DNA of 17,763 nucleotides. Origin: FEN-1219 sp035644475 (GTDB taxonomy: Bacteria; Pseudomonadota; Gammaproteobacteria; Steroidobacterales; Rariloculaceae). Where the stretch lies: assembly GCA_035644475.1 (NCBI GenBank), contig DASQOL010000241.1:1-17763 (forward strand), given 5' to 3'. The translations under genes were made by a program, and so were the position numbers. Below the pieces are notes generated by a model. It did no database searches, was not told where the DNA came from, and saw only the letters and a list, made by a program, of their open reading frames with translations. Every line of letters starts with the position of its first letter. The stretch's first letter is position 1. Below, piece after piece: positions 1-7,274 of this stretch.

Positions 1-995
1 CGCCGGCCGCCAAGCCGGCCCCCGCGCCGGCGCGCGCCACCAACGGCCCGACGCCGCCGCAGCCCGCGCCGCAAGCGGCCGCGACCCCGAACCGAATGGG
101 GCCCGCGGTGCGCAAGCTGGTGGAGGAGAACGACCTCGATCCCGCCTCGATCGCGGGCTCCGGGCGCGACGGCAGGATCACCAAGGGCGACGTGCTCGAC
201 TACATCGTCGACCATCGCGCCACCACCGTCGGAATCGACCACGAAGTGCTCGGACGCGCGGGCTTGGGCTCCGAGCCCCAGCCGGTCGGCCCTGCACGCA
301 ACGAGCAGCGCGTCGCAATGACACGGTTGCGCGCACGCATCGCGGAGCGCCTGCTCCAGGCGCAGCAGCAGGCCGCGATGCTCACCACGTTCAACGAAGC
401 CGACATGAGCGCGGTCATGGCGCTCAGGCAAAAGCACCAGGACCAGTTCCAGGAGCGTCACGGCATCAAGCTCGGCTTCATGTCGTTCTTCGTCAAAGCC
501 TGCATCGAGGGTTTGCGGCAATCGCCGCTGCTCAACGCTTCGGTCGACGGCAACGACATCGTTTATCACGAGTTCTTCGACGTCGGCGTCGCGGTGTCCA
601 CCGATCGCGGCCTGGTGGTGCCGGTGCTGCGCAACGCGGAGCAGATGGGCTTTGCGGAAATCGAGCTCGCGATCCGCGATTTCGGCGAGCGCGCGCGCAA
701 GGGCGCGCTGCAGATGGAGGAGCTCACGGGCGGCACGTTCACGATCACCAACGGCGGCATCTTCGGCTCCCTGATGTCGACGCCGATCTTGAACCCACCG
801 CAGAGCGGCATCTTGGGCATGCACAAGATCCAGCAACGGCCGATGGTGGTCGACGGCAAGATCGAAGCACGACCGATGATGTATCTTGCGCTCACCTACG
901 ATCACCGGATCGTCGACGGCCGCGAGGCGGTGCAATTCCTCGTGCACGTGAAAGAGCAGATCGAGGATCCGTCGCGCTTGCTGTTGCAAGTCTAG
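1..995 (+). CDS. sucB: Dihydrolipoyllysine-residue succinyltransferase, E2 of 2-oxoglutarate dehydrogenase (5'-truncated by window)
   Basis: E2 core of the TCA-cycle 2-oxoglutarate dehydrogenase complex; it transfers the succinyl group from lipoamide to CoA in the cytoplasm. The frame is open from base 3 with no start, so the N-terminal lipoyl domain lies outside the window. What is visible begins in an Ala/Pro-rich flexible linker (to about base 95), then the small E1/E3-binding domain (GPAVRKLVEEN to about base 220), then the catalytic acyltransferase domain. The catalytic motif DHRIVDG is present, with His at 903-905 and Asp at 915-917. The phrases AMLTTFNEADMS and GIKLGFMSFFVKA and the ending DPSRLLLQV are characteristic of the succinyl (SucB/OdhB) type rather than the acetyl type. 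An internal ATG at 96 lies at the linker/domain boundary and is not the real start. lpdA follows 22 nt downstream, the usual E2-E3 arrangement. Confidence 0.96.
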   Translation, partial: PAAKPAPAPARATNGPTPPQPAPQAAATPNRMGPAVRKLVEENDLDPASIAGSGRDGRITKGDVLDYIVDHRATTVGIDHEVLGRAGLGSEPQPVGPARNEQRVAMTRLRARIAERLLQAQQQAAMLTTFNEADMSAVMALRQKHQDQFQERHGIKLGFMSFFVKACIEGLRQSPLLNASVDGNDIVYHEFFDVGVAVSTDRGLVVPVLRNAEQMGFAEIELAIRDFGERARKGALQMEELTGGTFTITNGGIFGSLMSTPILNPPQSGILGMHKIQQRPMVVDGKIEARPMMYLALTYDHRIVDGREAVQFLVHVKEQIEDPSRLLLQV

Positions 996-1017
996 GCACA
1001 AGGCCCATCTAACCACC

Positions 1018-2445
1018 ATGAATGACAAGAGCTACGACGTCGTCGTGATCGGCGGCGGGCCGGGGGGCTATCCCGCGGCGATTCGCGCCGCGCAACTCGG
1101 CTTGAGCGCGGTCTGCATCGACGACTGGAAGAACGAGGAAGGCGTGCGGCTGTTCGGCGGCACGTGCTTGAACGTGGGCTGCATCCCGTCGAAGGCGCTG
1201 CTCGAGTCCACCGAGCTCTATCACCGCGCCGAGACCGAGTTTGCGGCGCACGGCATCAGCGTCGGCTCGCTCGCGATCGACCTTAACGCGATGCAGAACC
1301 GCAAGAAGGGCATCGTCAAGCAACTCACCACGGGCATCGACGCGCTGTTCAAGGCCGCCGGCGTCGTCGGGATCAAGGGTCGCGGCAAGCTGCTCGCGGG
1401 CAACCGCGTGGAGGTCACCACGGACGAAGGCGTGCAGACCCTCGCCGGCAAGCACGTGGTGCTCGCCACGGGTTCGGTGTCGATCGAGCTGCCGATCGCA
1501 AAGTTCGACGGCAAGCGGATCGTCGACTCCACCGGCGCGCTCGCGTTCACGTCCGTGCCGAACCGCCTCGGCGTGATCGGCGCCGGCGTTATCGGGCTCG
1601 AGCTCGGCAGCGTCTGGCGGCGGCTGCATTCCGAGGTCGTGATCCTCGAGGCGCTCGACACCTTTCTTAATATGGCTGATCAGACGATCGCCAAGGAAGG
1701 CCTGCGGCACCTGAAGAAGCAGGGGCTCGACATCCGCCTCGGCGCCAAGGTCACGGGAGCACAGGTCCAGGGCGACGTGGTCAAGGTCCGCTACGAGATG
1801 GGCGGCGCGGCGGAAGTGCTCGAAGTCGACGCGCTGGTCGTCGCGGTCGGCCGCCGGCCGGTCACTCAGGGCGCGTTCGCGCCCGACGTGGGAGTGAAGG
1901 TCGACAAGCGCGGCTTCATCGAGGTCGACGACGAGTGCCGCACGTCGGTCGCGAACGTGTGGGCCGTCGGCGACGTGGTCCGCGGCCCGATGCTCGCGCA
2001 CAAGGGCATGGAAGAAGGCGTCATGGTCGCCGAGCTGATCGCCGGCCAGCACGGCGAGCTGAACTACAAGACCATCCCGTCCGTGATCTACACGGCGCCG
2101 GAGATCGCCTGGGTCGGTCAGACCGAGGAAGAGGTCAAGAAGACCGGCCGGCCGTACAAGGTCGGGACGTTCCCGTTCGCCGCGAACGGCCGTGCGAAGG
2201 GCATGCAGCAGACGGCCGGGCTCGTGAAGCTCATCGCCGACGTGGAGCATGACGACGTGTTGGGCGTGCACATCGTGGGTCCGGTGGCGGGCGAGCTCAT
2301 CGCCGAGGCGGTGCTCGCGATGGAGTTCCAAGCGTCGGCCGAGGACATCCAGCGCACCATCCATGCGCATCCCACGCTGTCGGAAGCGCTGCACGAAGCG
2401 TCGCTGTCCGCCGACAAGCGCGCGATCCACGGCATCAACCGCTAG
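1018..2445 (+). CDS. lpdA: Dihydrolipoyl dehydrogenase (E3)
   Basis: FAD-dependent E3 that reoxidises dihydrolipoamide with NAD+ for the 2-oxoacid dehydrogenase complexes. The 475-residue length is typical. Visible motifs are the FAD-binding GGGPGG at residues 12-17, the redox-active disulphide in GGTCLNVGCIPSK (Cys50 and Cys55), the NAD-binding GAGVIGLELG at about 188-197, and the C-terminal HPT triad with the base His451 and its partner Glu456. All catalytic residues are present. The start ATG lies 22 nt after the sucB stop, and only a weak purine stretch (ACAAGG) precedes it, so translation may be helped by coupling to sucB. Adjacency to sucB suggests an E3 serving 2-oxoglutarate dehydrogenase (LpdG-like); sharing with pyruvate dehydrogenase cannot be excluded. 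Confidence 0.97.
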   Translation: MNDKSYDVVVIGGGPGGYPAAIRAAQLGLSAVCIDDWKNEEGVRLFGGTCLNVGCIPSKALLESTELYHRAETEFAAHGISVGSLAIDLNAMQNRKKGIVKQLTTGIDALFKAAGVVGIKGRGKLLAGNRVEVTTDEGVQTLAGKHVVLATGSVSIELPIAKFDGKRIVDSTGALAFTSVPNRLGVIGAGVIGLELGSVWRRLHSEVVILEALDTFLNMADQTIAKEGLRHLKKQGLDIRLGAKVTGAQVQGDVVKVRYEMGGAAEVLEVDALVVAVGRRPVTQGAFAPDVGVKVDKRGFIEVDDECRTSVANVWAVGDVVRGPMLAHKGMEEGVMVAELIAGQHGELNYKTIPSVIYTAPEIAWVGQTEEEVKKTGRPYKVGTFPFAANGRAKGMQQTAGLVKLIADVEHDDVLGVHIVGPVAGELIAEAVLAMEFQASAEDIQRTIHAHPTLSEALHEASLSADKRAIHGINR

Positions 2446-2597
2446 GCTTTCGGGCTAACGCTCGCTTGGCTTAGTCGCTATCATAGGCCGCGGTGGCGTG
2501 GGGCCACCTCGGAGTTATGAGTTTGCGGCAATGCTCGGACGACCCCTGCGCGGGCCGCCCGGCTTGCATTGGTCGATGCGGCAGGAGCTTGAGCGGC

Positions 2598-3137
2598 ATG
2601 ACCGGATTTCCGTCGGCCCCGGCGCAAATCAGGGCCTCTTCCGCTTTACGCATTCTCGGCATCGATCCGGGATCGCAGATCACCGGGTTCGGCGTTGTCG
2701 AGGTCGACGGCCATCGCACCACCGCGATCGAGTGGGGCAGCATCCGCACCGAAGGCGACCACTCGGCGCGGTTGCGGGAGATCTTCTTCGCGCTAGGGCG
2801 CCTGGTGCGCGAGCTCAAGCCCGACGAGATCTCGATCGAGCGCGTGTTCCTGCACAGGAACGCGGACAGCGCGCTCAAGCTCGGTCAGGCGCGGGCCGCG
2901 GCGATTTGCGCCACGTTCGAGGCCGACGTGCCGATCTATGAGTACAGCGCGCGGCAGATCAAGCAGGCCGTCGTCGGCCGCGGCGGCGCCGACAAGGAGC
3001 AAGTGCAGCACATGGTGCAGCTGATCCTCGCCATGCAGGAGCGGGCCGCGCCCGACGCCGCCGACGCGCTCGCCGCCGCGATCTGTCACGCGCACCAGCG
3101 CGGCGTGCGCGACCTCTTGGCGACGGTGAAGATTTGA
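2598..3137 (+). CDS. ruvC: Crossover junction endodeoxyribonuclease RuvC
   Basis: Holliday-junction resolvase that nicks symmetric strands of four-way junctions with RuvAB. From the ATG at 2598 it is 179 residues. The RNase H-like catalytic acids are all visible: Asp23 in LRILGIDPG, Glu81 in SIERVF, and Asp153 and Asp156 in APDAADAL. Phe84 matches the base-stacking Phe69 of the E. coli enzyme. This start is preferred because AGGAG (2583-2587) lies 10 nt upstream. It leaves about 16 extra residues before the point where most RuvC proteins begin, and no closer ATG, GTG or TTG exists. In-frame GTG 2493 and ATG 2517 would add a cysteine-rich segment without family resemblance, and GTG 2493 lies inside a 6-bp hairpin (2492-2497 with 2503-2508). 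A TATCAT at 2479-2484 might be a -10 box, but no convincing -35 is seen. Confidence 0.94.
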   Translation: MTGFPSAPAQIRASSALRILGIDPGSQITGFGVVEVDGHRTTAIEWGSIRTEGDHSARLREIFFALGRLVRELKPDEISIERVFLHRNADSALKLGQARAAAICATFEADVPIYEYSARQIKQAVVGRGGADKEQVQHMVQLILAMQERAAPDAADALAAAICHAHQRGVRDLLATVKI

Positions 3138-3147
3138 GAAGGGCACG

Positions 3148-3744
3148 ATGATCGGATCGCTGCGAGGAACGTTGACCGGCAAGCGGCCGCCGTGGCTCAC
3201 GCTCGACGTCGGCGGCGTGGGCTATGAGATCGAGGCGCCGATGTCGACGTTCTACCGGCTGCCCGACGTGGGGCGCGAGGTCATGCTGCTCACGCACCTG
3301 GTGGTGCGCGAGGACGCGCACCTGCTCTACGCCTTCTTCACGGAGGGCGAGCGCGCGCTGTTCCGCAGTCTCTTGAAGATCTCGGGCATCGGCGCGCGCA
3401 TCGGGCTCGGAGTGCTCTCCGGGATGAGCGCCGAGGGTTTTTACGACTGCGTGCGGCGCAAAGACGCCGCGAGCCTCACGCGGATCCCGGGAGTCGGCAA
3501 GAAGACCGCCGATCTCTTGATCCTGAAAATGGAGGACCGCTTGCCGGAGGCCATCGAGCCCGACCGCGCGGCGCTTCCGGCGCGCTCCATGGCGGAGGGC
3601 GAGGCGAGCGGGGCGTTGCTCGCGCTCGGCTACAAGCCGGCCGAGGTCATGAAGATGCTCAAGGACCTCGACGGCGAGCGGCTCGGCACCGAGGGAATGA
3701 TCCGCGAGGCGTTGAAACGCGTGCATAGGGTGGCCGAGCGATGA
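3148..3744 (+). CDS. ruvA: Holliday junction branch migration protein RuvA
   Basis: RuvA tetramers bind the open-square Holliday junction and recruit the RuvB motors. The protein is 198 residues, close to the usual 200. It opens with MIGSLRGTL, the start of the N-terminal OB-fold. Two helix-hairpin-helix elements follow: KISGIGARIGLGVLSGM around residues 78-94 and RIPGVGKKTADLLILKM around 112-128. A variable linker then leads to a C-terminal RuvB-binding helical domain containing LLALGYKPAEVMKML. The gene begins 10 nt after ruvC, with AGAAGGG just upstream as the ribosome binding site, and its stop overlaps the ruvB start by four bases (ATGA), which suggests translational coupling. Confidence 0.97.
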   Translation: MIGSLRGTLTGKRPPWLTLDVGGVGYEIEAPMSTFYRLPDVGREVMLLTHLVVREDAHLLYAFFTEGERALFRSLLKISGIGARIGLGVLSGMSAEGFYDCVRRKDAASLTRIPGVGKKTADLLILKMEDRLPEAIEPDRAALPARSMAEGEASGALLALGYKPAEVMKMLKDLDGERLGTEGMIREALKRVHRVAER

Positions 3745-4796
3745 TCGAGCGCGGCAACGTCGACACGGCTCGCGTCGTCGCACCGATCGGCGCGCAGGAG
3801 GACGAGGCGTTCGACCGTGCCGTGCGTCCGCGGCGGCTCGACGATTACGTGGGCCAGCCGCGCGTGAAGGCCCAGATGCGGATCTTCATCGCGGCCGCGC
3901 GCCAACGCGGCGAGGCTCTCGACCACACACTGCTGTTCGGCCCTCCGGGCCTGGGCAAGACCACGCTCGCGCACATCATCGCCAACGAGCTCGGCGTGAA
4001 CATGCACCAGACGTCGGGCCCCGTGCTCGAGCGCGCCGGCGACCTCGCGGCCCACCTCACGCGGCTCGAGACGAATGACGTGCTGTTCGTCGACGAGATC
4101 CACCGCCTGAGCCCCGTGGTCGAGGAGTTTCTCTATCCGGCCCTCGAGGACTTCCAGCTCGACTTCATGATCGGTGAAGGCCCCGGCGCACGCTCGATCA
4201 GGCTGCCGTTGAAGCCGTTCACGCTGGTCGGCGCCACCACGCGCGCGGGGCTGCTCACGTCGCCGCTGCGCGACCGTTTCGGCATCACGCAGCATCTAGA
4301 GTTCTATGCCAGCGCCGAGCTCACGCAGATCGTGTTGCGCACGGCCGGAATTCTCGCGCTGCCGATCGACGACGCCGGTGCGCGCGAGATCGCGGCGCGC
4401 TCGCGCGGTACGCCGCGGATCGCGAACCGGCTGCTGCGGCGCGTCCGCGATTTCGCGCAGGTCAAGGGCGACGGCACCGTCAGCGAGGCGGTGGCGAAGG
4501 ATGCGATGGACCTGCTCGAGGTCGACCCGCACGGCTTCGACACGATGGATCGGAAGCTGCTGCTCACCGTCATCGAGAAGTTCGACGGGGGCCCCGTCGG
4601 CATCGAGAGCCTCGCGGCCGCCGTGGGCGAGGAGCGCGGCACGCTCGAGGATGTGATCGAGCCGTATCTGATCCAGGAAGGTTACCTGCAGCGCACGCCG
4701 CGAGGCCGAGTCGCGAGCCGCGCGGCGTATGCGCACTTCGGGGCCGCGCTGCCGGCGGGCCGCGACCGGCCCGACGCTCCGGACCTGTTCGGCTGA
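3741..4796 (+). CDS. ruvB: Holliday junction branch migration ATPase RuvB
   Basis: Hexameric AAA+ motor that pumps DNA through the RuvA-bound junction. The 351 residues match the family. Walker A GPPGLGKTT is at residues 67-75, Walker B with DEIH at 118-121, sensor 1 in GATTR at about 164-168, and the arginine-finger region SPLRDRFG at about 174-181. Sensor 2 lies in RGTPRIANRLLRRVRD, followed by the C-terminal winged-helix domain ending near the conserved IEPYLIQEGYLQRTPRGR. The start overlaps the ruvA stop (ATGA). The C-terminal tail after residue 330 is Ala/Pro/Asp-rich and is probably disordered. Confidence 0.98.
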   Translation: MIERGNVDTARVVAPIGAQEDEAFDRAVRPRRLDDYVGQPRVKAQMRIFIAAARQRGEALDHTLLFGPPGLGKTTLAHIIANELGVNMHQTSGPVLERAGDLAAHLTRLETNDVLFVDEIHRLSPVVEEFLYPALEDFQLDFMIGEGPGARSIRLPLKPFTLVGATTRAGLLTSPLRDRFGITQHLEFYASAELTQIVLRTAGILALPIDDAGAREIAARSRGTPRIANRLLRRVRDFAQVKGDGTVSEAVAKDAMDLLEVDPHGFDTMDRKLLLTVIEKFDGGPVGIESLAAAVGEERGTLEDVIEPYLIQEGYLQRTPRGRVASRAAYAHFGAALPAGRDRPDAPDLFG

Positions 4797-4813
4797 CGGG
4801 GCATGGGGCTTGC

Positions 4814-5215
4814 ATGAAGGAATTCGTGTTGCCGATCAGGGTCTATCTCGAGGATACGGATGCGCAGGGAGTGGTTCATAACGCCAGCTACTTCCGCTTC
4901 ATGGAGCGGGCGCGCACCGAATGGATGCGCGCCCAAGGCATGGATCACGACGAGCTCCGCGAGGAGCACGGCATCGTGCTCGTGCTCGCGAGCATCAAGG
5001 CGCGATTTCGCGCGCCCGCTCGGCTCAGCGACATGCTTTTTGTCTCCGCGGCCGTCACCGAGGCGCGCGGCGCGCGGTTGCGGTTCGCACAGAACGTTCG
5101 GCGCGGCGAGCCCGACGGCGAGATCGTCTGCGACGGCCTCGCCGAAGTCGCGTGCATGGACGCGCGTGCGGGCAGGCCGCGCCGTTTTCCGCCCACACTC
5201 ATGAGTGAGCTCTAA
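4814..5215 (+). CDS. ybgC: Acyl-CoA thioesterase YbgC, Tol-Pal associated
   Basis: Hot-dog-fold acyl-CoA thioesterase of the 4-hydroxybenzoyl-CoA thioesterase family, conserved as the first gene of Tol-Pal operons and linked in other species to phospholipid metabolism. The 133 residues match the family. The signature begins VYLEDTDAQGVV, with Asp16 at the position of the E. coli nucleophile/general base Asp18, and continues into YFRFMERARTEWMR. The next positions are unusual: where most family members read Tyr-His this one reads His22-Asn23, so the active-site histidine position is occupied by Asn and a His stands one residue earlier. The gene starts 17 nt after ruvB and its TAA stop abuts the tolQ ATG. 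Activity is inferred from family and context. Confidence 0.9.
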   Translation: MKEFVLPIRVYLEDTDAQGVVHNASYFRFMERARTEWMRAQGMDHDELREEHGIVLVLASIKARFRAPARLSDMLFVSAAVTEARGARLRFAQNVRRGEPDGEIVCDGLAEVACMDARAGRPRRFPPTLMSEL

Positions 5216-5962
5216 ATGAATAGCGATTTGTCAGTAGTGCAGTTGGTCTGGGCCGCAGGCCCCGTCGTGAAGTTCGTGCTCGCGCTGCTGCTGCTCGCGT
5301 CGATCGCGTCCTGGGCCGTGATCATCGACAAGGCGCGGCTGCTCAAGCAGGCGCATCGCGCGGCCGCCGAGTTCGAGGCGAGCTTCTGGTCGGGCGTGGA
5401 TCTCTCCTCGCTCTACCGCGACATCGCGCGCACCGAGGCCACGCCGCTCGGCATGGCCGGGATCTTCGAGGCGGGCTTCCGCGAATTCGGCCGGCTCAAG
5501 CCGGAGTCCGGCATGACGTCGGAGCAGATCGTGGAAGGGGCGCGCCGCGCGATGCGCGTGTCGCATCTGCGCGAGATGGACCGCGTGGAGCACAACCTCG
5601 CGTTCCTCGCCACGGTCAGCAACACGAGCCCGTACGTCGGCCTGCTCGGCACGGTGTGGGGCATCATGAGCGCGTTCTACTCGCTCGGTAACGTGCAGAG
5701 CGCCACCATCGCGCTGGTCGCGCCGCACATCTCGGAGGCGCTGATCGCCACGGCGATGGGCCTCATCGCCGCGATCCCGGCCGGCATCTTCTTCAACCGC
5801 TACGCGAACCAGGTCAACCGGCTCGAGGTGCGTTACGACACGTTCAGCGAGGAGCTGTCGGCGATCCTGCAGCGCAACGCGGCTCGCCGCGAGCCCGCGG
5901 CCACCGAAGCACCCGTCGCGTCCGGCCGCCGTCAGGCGCTCGAGCTCGGAGTGGAGCGATGA
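5216..5962 (+). CDS. tolQ: Tol-Pal system proton channel subunit TolQ
   Basis: Inner-membrane MotA/ExbB-family subunit that, with TolR, forms the proton channel energising TolA. The 248 residues include three hydrophobic spans at about 15-37, 135-160 and 168-192, with a large cytoplasmic loop between the first two. The hallmark stretch NTSPYVGLLGTVWGIMSAF is present just before and within the second span, and the third contains ALIATAMGLIAAIPAG. The start immediately follows the ybgC stop, so translation is probably coupled. The stop overlaps tolR by four bases. The last 25 residues are Ala/Arg/Glu-rich and not conserved in the family. Confidence 0.97.
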   Translation: MNSDLSVVQLVWAAGPVVKFVLALLLLASIASWAVIIDKARLLKQAHRAAAEFEASFWSGVDLSSLYRDIARTEATPLGMAGIFEAGFREFGRLKPESGMTSEQIVEGARRAMRVSHLREMDRVEHNLAFLATVSNTSPYVGLLGTVWGIMSAFYSLGNVQSATIALVAPHISEALIATAMGLIAAIPAGIFFNRYANQVNRLEVRYDTFSEELSAILQRNAARREPAATEAPVASGRRQALELGVER

Positions 5963-6414
5963 GCCGCGCCAAGCATCGCCTGATGAGCGAGATCAACGTC
6001 GTTCCCTACATCGACGTGATGCTCGTGCTCTTGATCATCTTCATGATCACCGCGCCGCTGCTCACGCAGGGCATCACGGTCGACTTGCCGAAGGCCGCGG
6101 CCCAGGCGCTCGACCCCGAGCTCTTGAAGGACAACGAGCCGCTCGTGTTGAGCATCGATCGCGAGGGACGCTTCTATCTCAACATCGGCGGCAAGGACAC
6201 CGACCAGCCGATCGACGAGGCCACGCTGGTCGAGCGCGTGTCGGCCGTGCTGCGGCGCAACCCGCAGACGCCGGTGCTCGTGAAGGGCGACCAGAACGTG
6301 CCGTACGGCCGGATCGTCACGGGTATGACGTTGCTCACACAGGCAGGCGCGCCGAAGGTCGGGTTTTTGACGGATCCGCCCCCCGTCGACGACCGGCGGC
6401 AGCGGGGCCGCTAG
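5959..6414 (+). CDS. tolR: Tol-Pal system proton channel subunit TolR
   Basis: ExbD/TolR-family inner-membrane protein with one transmembrane helix and a periplasmic domain; partner of TolQ in the proton channel. The 151 residues begin with a short basic cytoplasmic segment, then INVVPYIDVMLVLLIIFMIT. Asp19 in this helix corresponds to the proton-carrying Asp23 of E. coli TolR. The periplasmic domain follows, including the segment around VLVKGDQNVPYGRIV typical of the dimerising fold. The start overlaps the tolQ stop (ATGA). Confidence 0.97.
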   Translation: MSRAKHRLMSEINVVPYIDVMLVLLIIFMITAPLLTQGITVDLPKAAAQALDPELLKDNEPLVLSIDREGRFYLNIGGKDTDQPIDEATLVERVSAVLRRNPQTPVLVKGDQNVPYGRIVTGMTLLTQAGAPKVGFLTDPPPVDDRRQRGR

Positions 6415-6423
6415 CGAGGCGCG

Positions 6424-7236
6424 ATGTTCGCGTTCGTCGGCGAGCACAAGGCGGCGTTCGTATTCTCCGTGGCGTTTCATGTGGCCGCGGTGGCGGTGCT
6501 CATGGTGAGTCTCAAATTGCCGTCGAAGCCGCCGGTGCTCCCGGCGCCGATCCAAGGGGTGGTCGTCGACCAGTCCGTGCTCAAGCGTGAGCAGCAGCGC
6601 CGCGAGCAGGTCGCGCGCGTGGAGCGCGAGCGCACGCAGCGCGAGGATCGGGAGCGCCGCGAGGCCGTGGAACGGGAGAAGCAGGAAAAGCTCGCGGTCG
6701 AGCAGCGCGAGCGCGACAAGGTCGCGGAGCAGAAGCGCGACCAGGAGCGCAAGGAACAGGCCGAGCGCGACAAGGCGGAGGCCGCGAAGAAGGAGCAGGA
6801 AAAGCTCGTGCAGGAGAAGCGCGACCAAGAGGCGAAGGAGAAGCGCGACCGCGAGGAGGCCGCGAAACGCCAACAAGTGGCGCGCGCGCAGCAGCAGCGC
6901 GAGAAGGAGCTTGCCGATGCGTTGGCCGCCGAGGCCGAGCAAAACGCCGCCGCGCGCTCCGGCAAGCTCGACGAGTACGCGAGGAGGATCACCGACAAGA
7001 TCGAGCGCAATTGGAACAAGCCCCTGTCGGCGCAACCCGGGCTCGAATGCGAGGTGCACGTGGAGCAGATTCTCACGGGCGAGGTCGTCAACGTGGAGCT
7101 CGGCCGGTGCAACGGCGATCCGACTGTGAAAGACTCGATTCTGCAGGCCGTCCGGAGGGCCTCGCCGCTGCCGAAGCCGGATCCGCCGCTGCAGGTGGAG
7201 CGCAATCTCAACGTGACGTTCCGGCCGGATCTTTGA
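6424..7236 (+). CDS. tolA: Tol-Pal system trans-periplasmic protein TolA
   Basis: TolA is anchored in the inner membrane, spans the periplasm and contacts TolB/Pal, transmitting TolQR energy to the outer membrane. The 270 residues show the three-domain layout. A single N-terminal transmembrane helix (about 8-30) carries Ser15 and His19, matching the conserved Ser-x3-His face that contacts TolQR. A long uninterrupted helix rich in Lys, Glu, Arg and Gln runs from about 53 to 178. The C-terminal globular domain runs from about 181 to 270, with Cys209 and Cys229 placed for the family disulphide. It is shorter than E. coli TolA (421 residues) because the helical domain is shorter, which is common and not a truncation. 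The start lies 9 nt after tolR with GAGG upstream. Confidence 0.95.
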   Translation: MFAFVGEHKAAFVFSVAFHVAAVAVLMVSLKLPSKPPVLPAPIQGVVVDQSVLKREQQRREQVARVERERTQREDRERREAVEREKQEKLAVEQRERDKVAEQKRDQERKEQAERDKAEAAKKEQEKLVQEKRDQEAKEKRDREEAAKRQQVARAQQQREKELADALAAEAEQNAAARSGKLDEYARRITDKIERNWNKPLSAQPGLECEVHVEQILTGEVVNVELGRCNGDPTVKDSILQAVRRASPLPKPDPPLQVERNLNVTFRPDL

Positions 7237-7274
7237 CGCGGCGGCTCGACTGAATCGGACTTGAAGGAGTAGTG

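Noticed and set aside
2114..2124. CGGTCAGACCG inside lpdA, resembling the repeat core before cpoB
   Set aside because: It encodes conserved lpdA residues (VGQTEE), lacks the T/A tract and second arm, and is best explained as chance.
2456..2484. Sigma-70 promoter before ruvC with TATCAT as -10
   Set aside because: No acceptable -35 at 16-18 nt spacing; TTGGCT is only 7 nt away from the -10 candidate.
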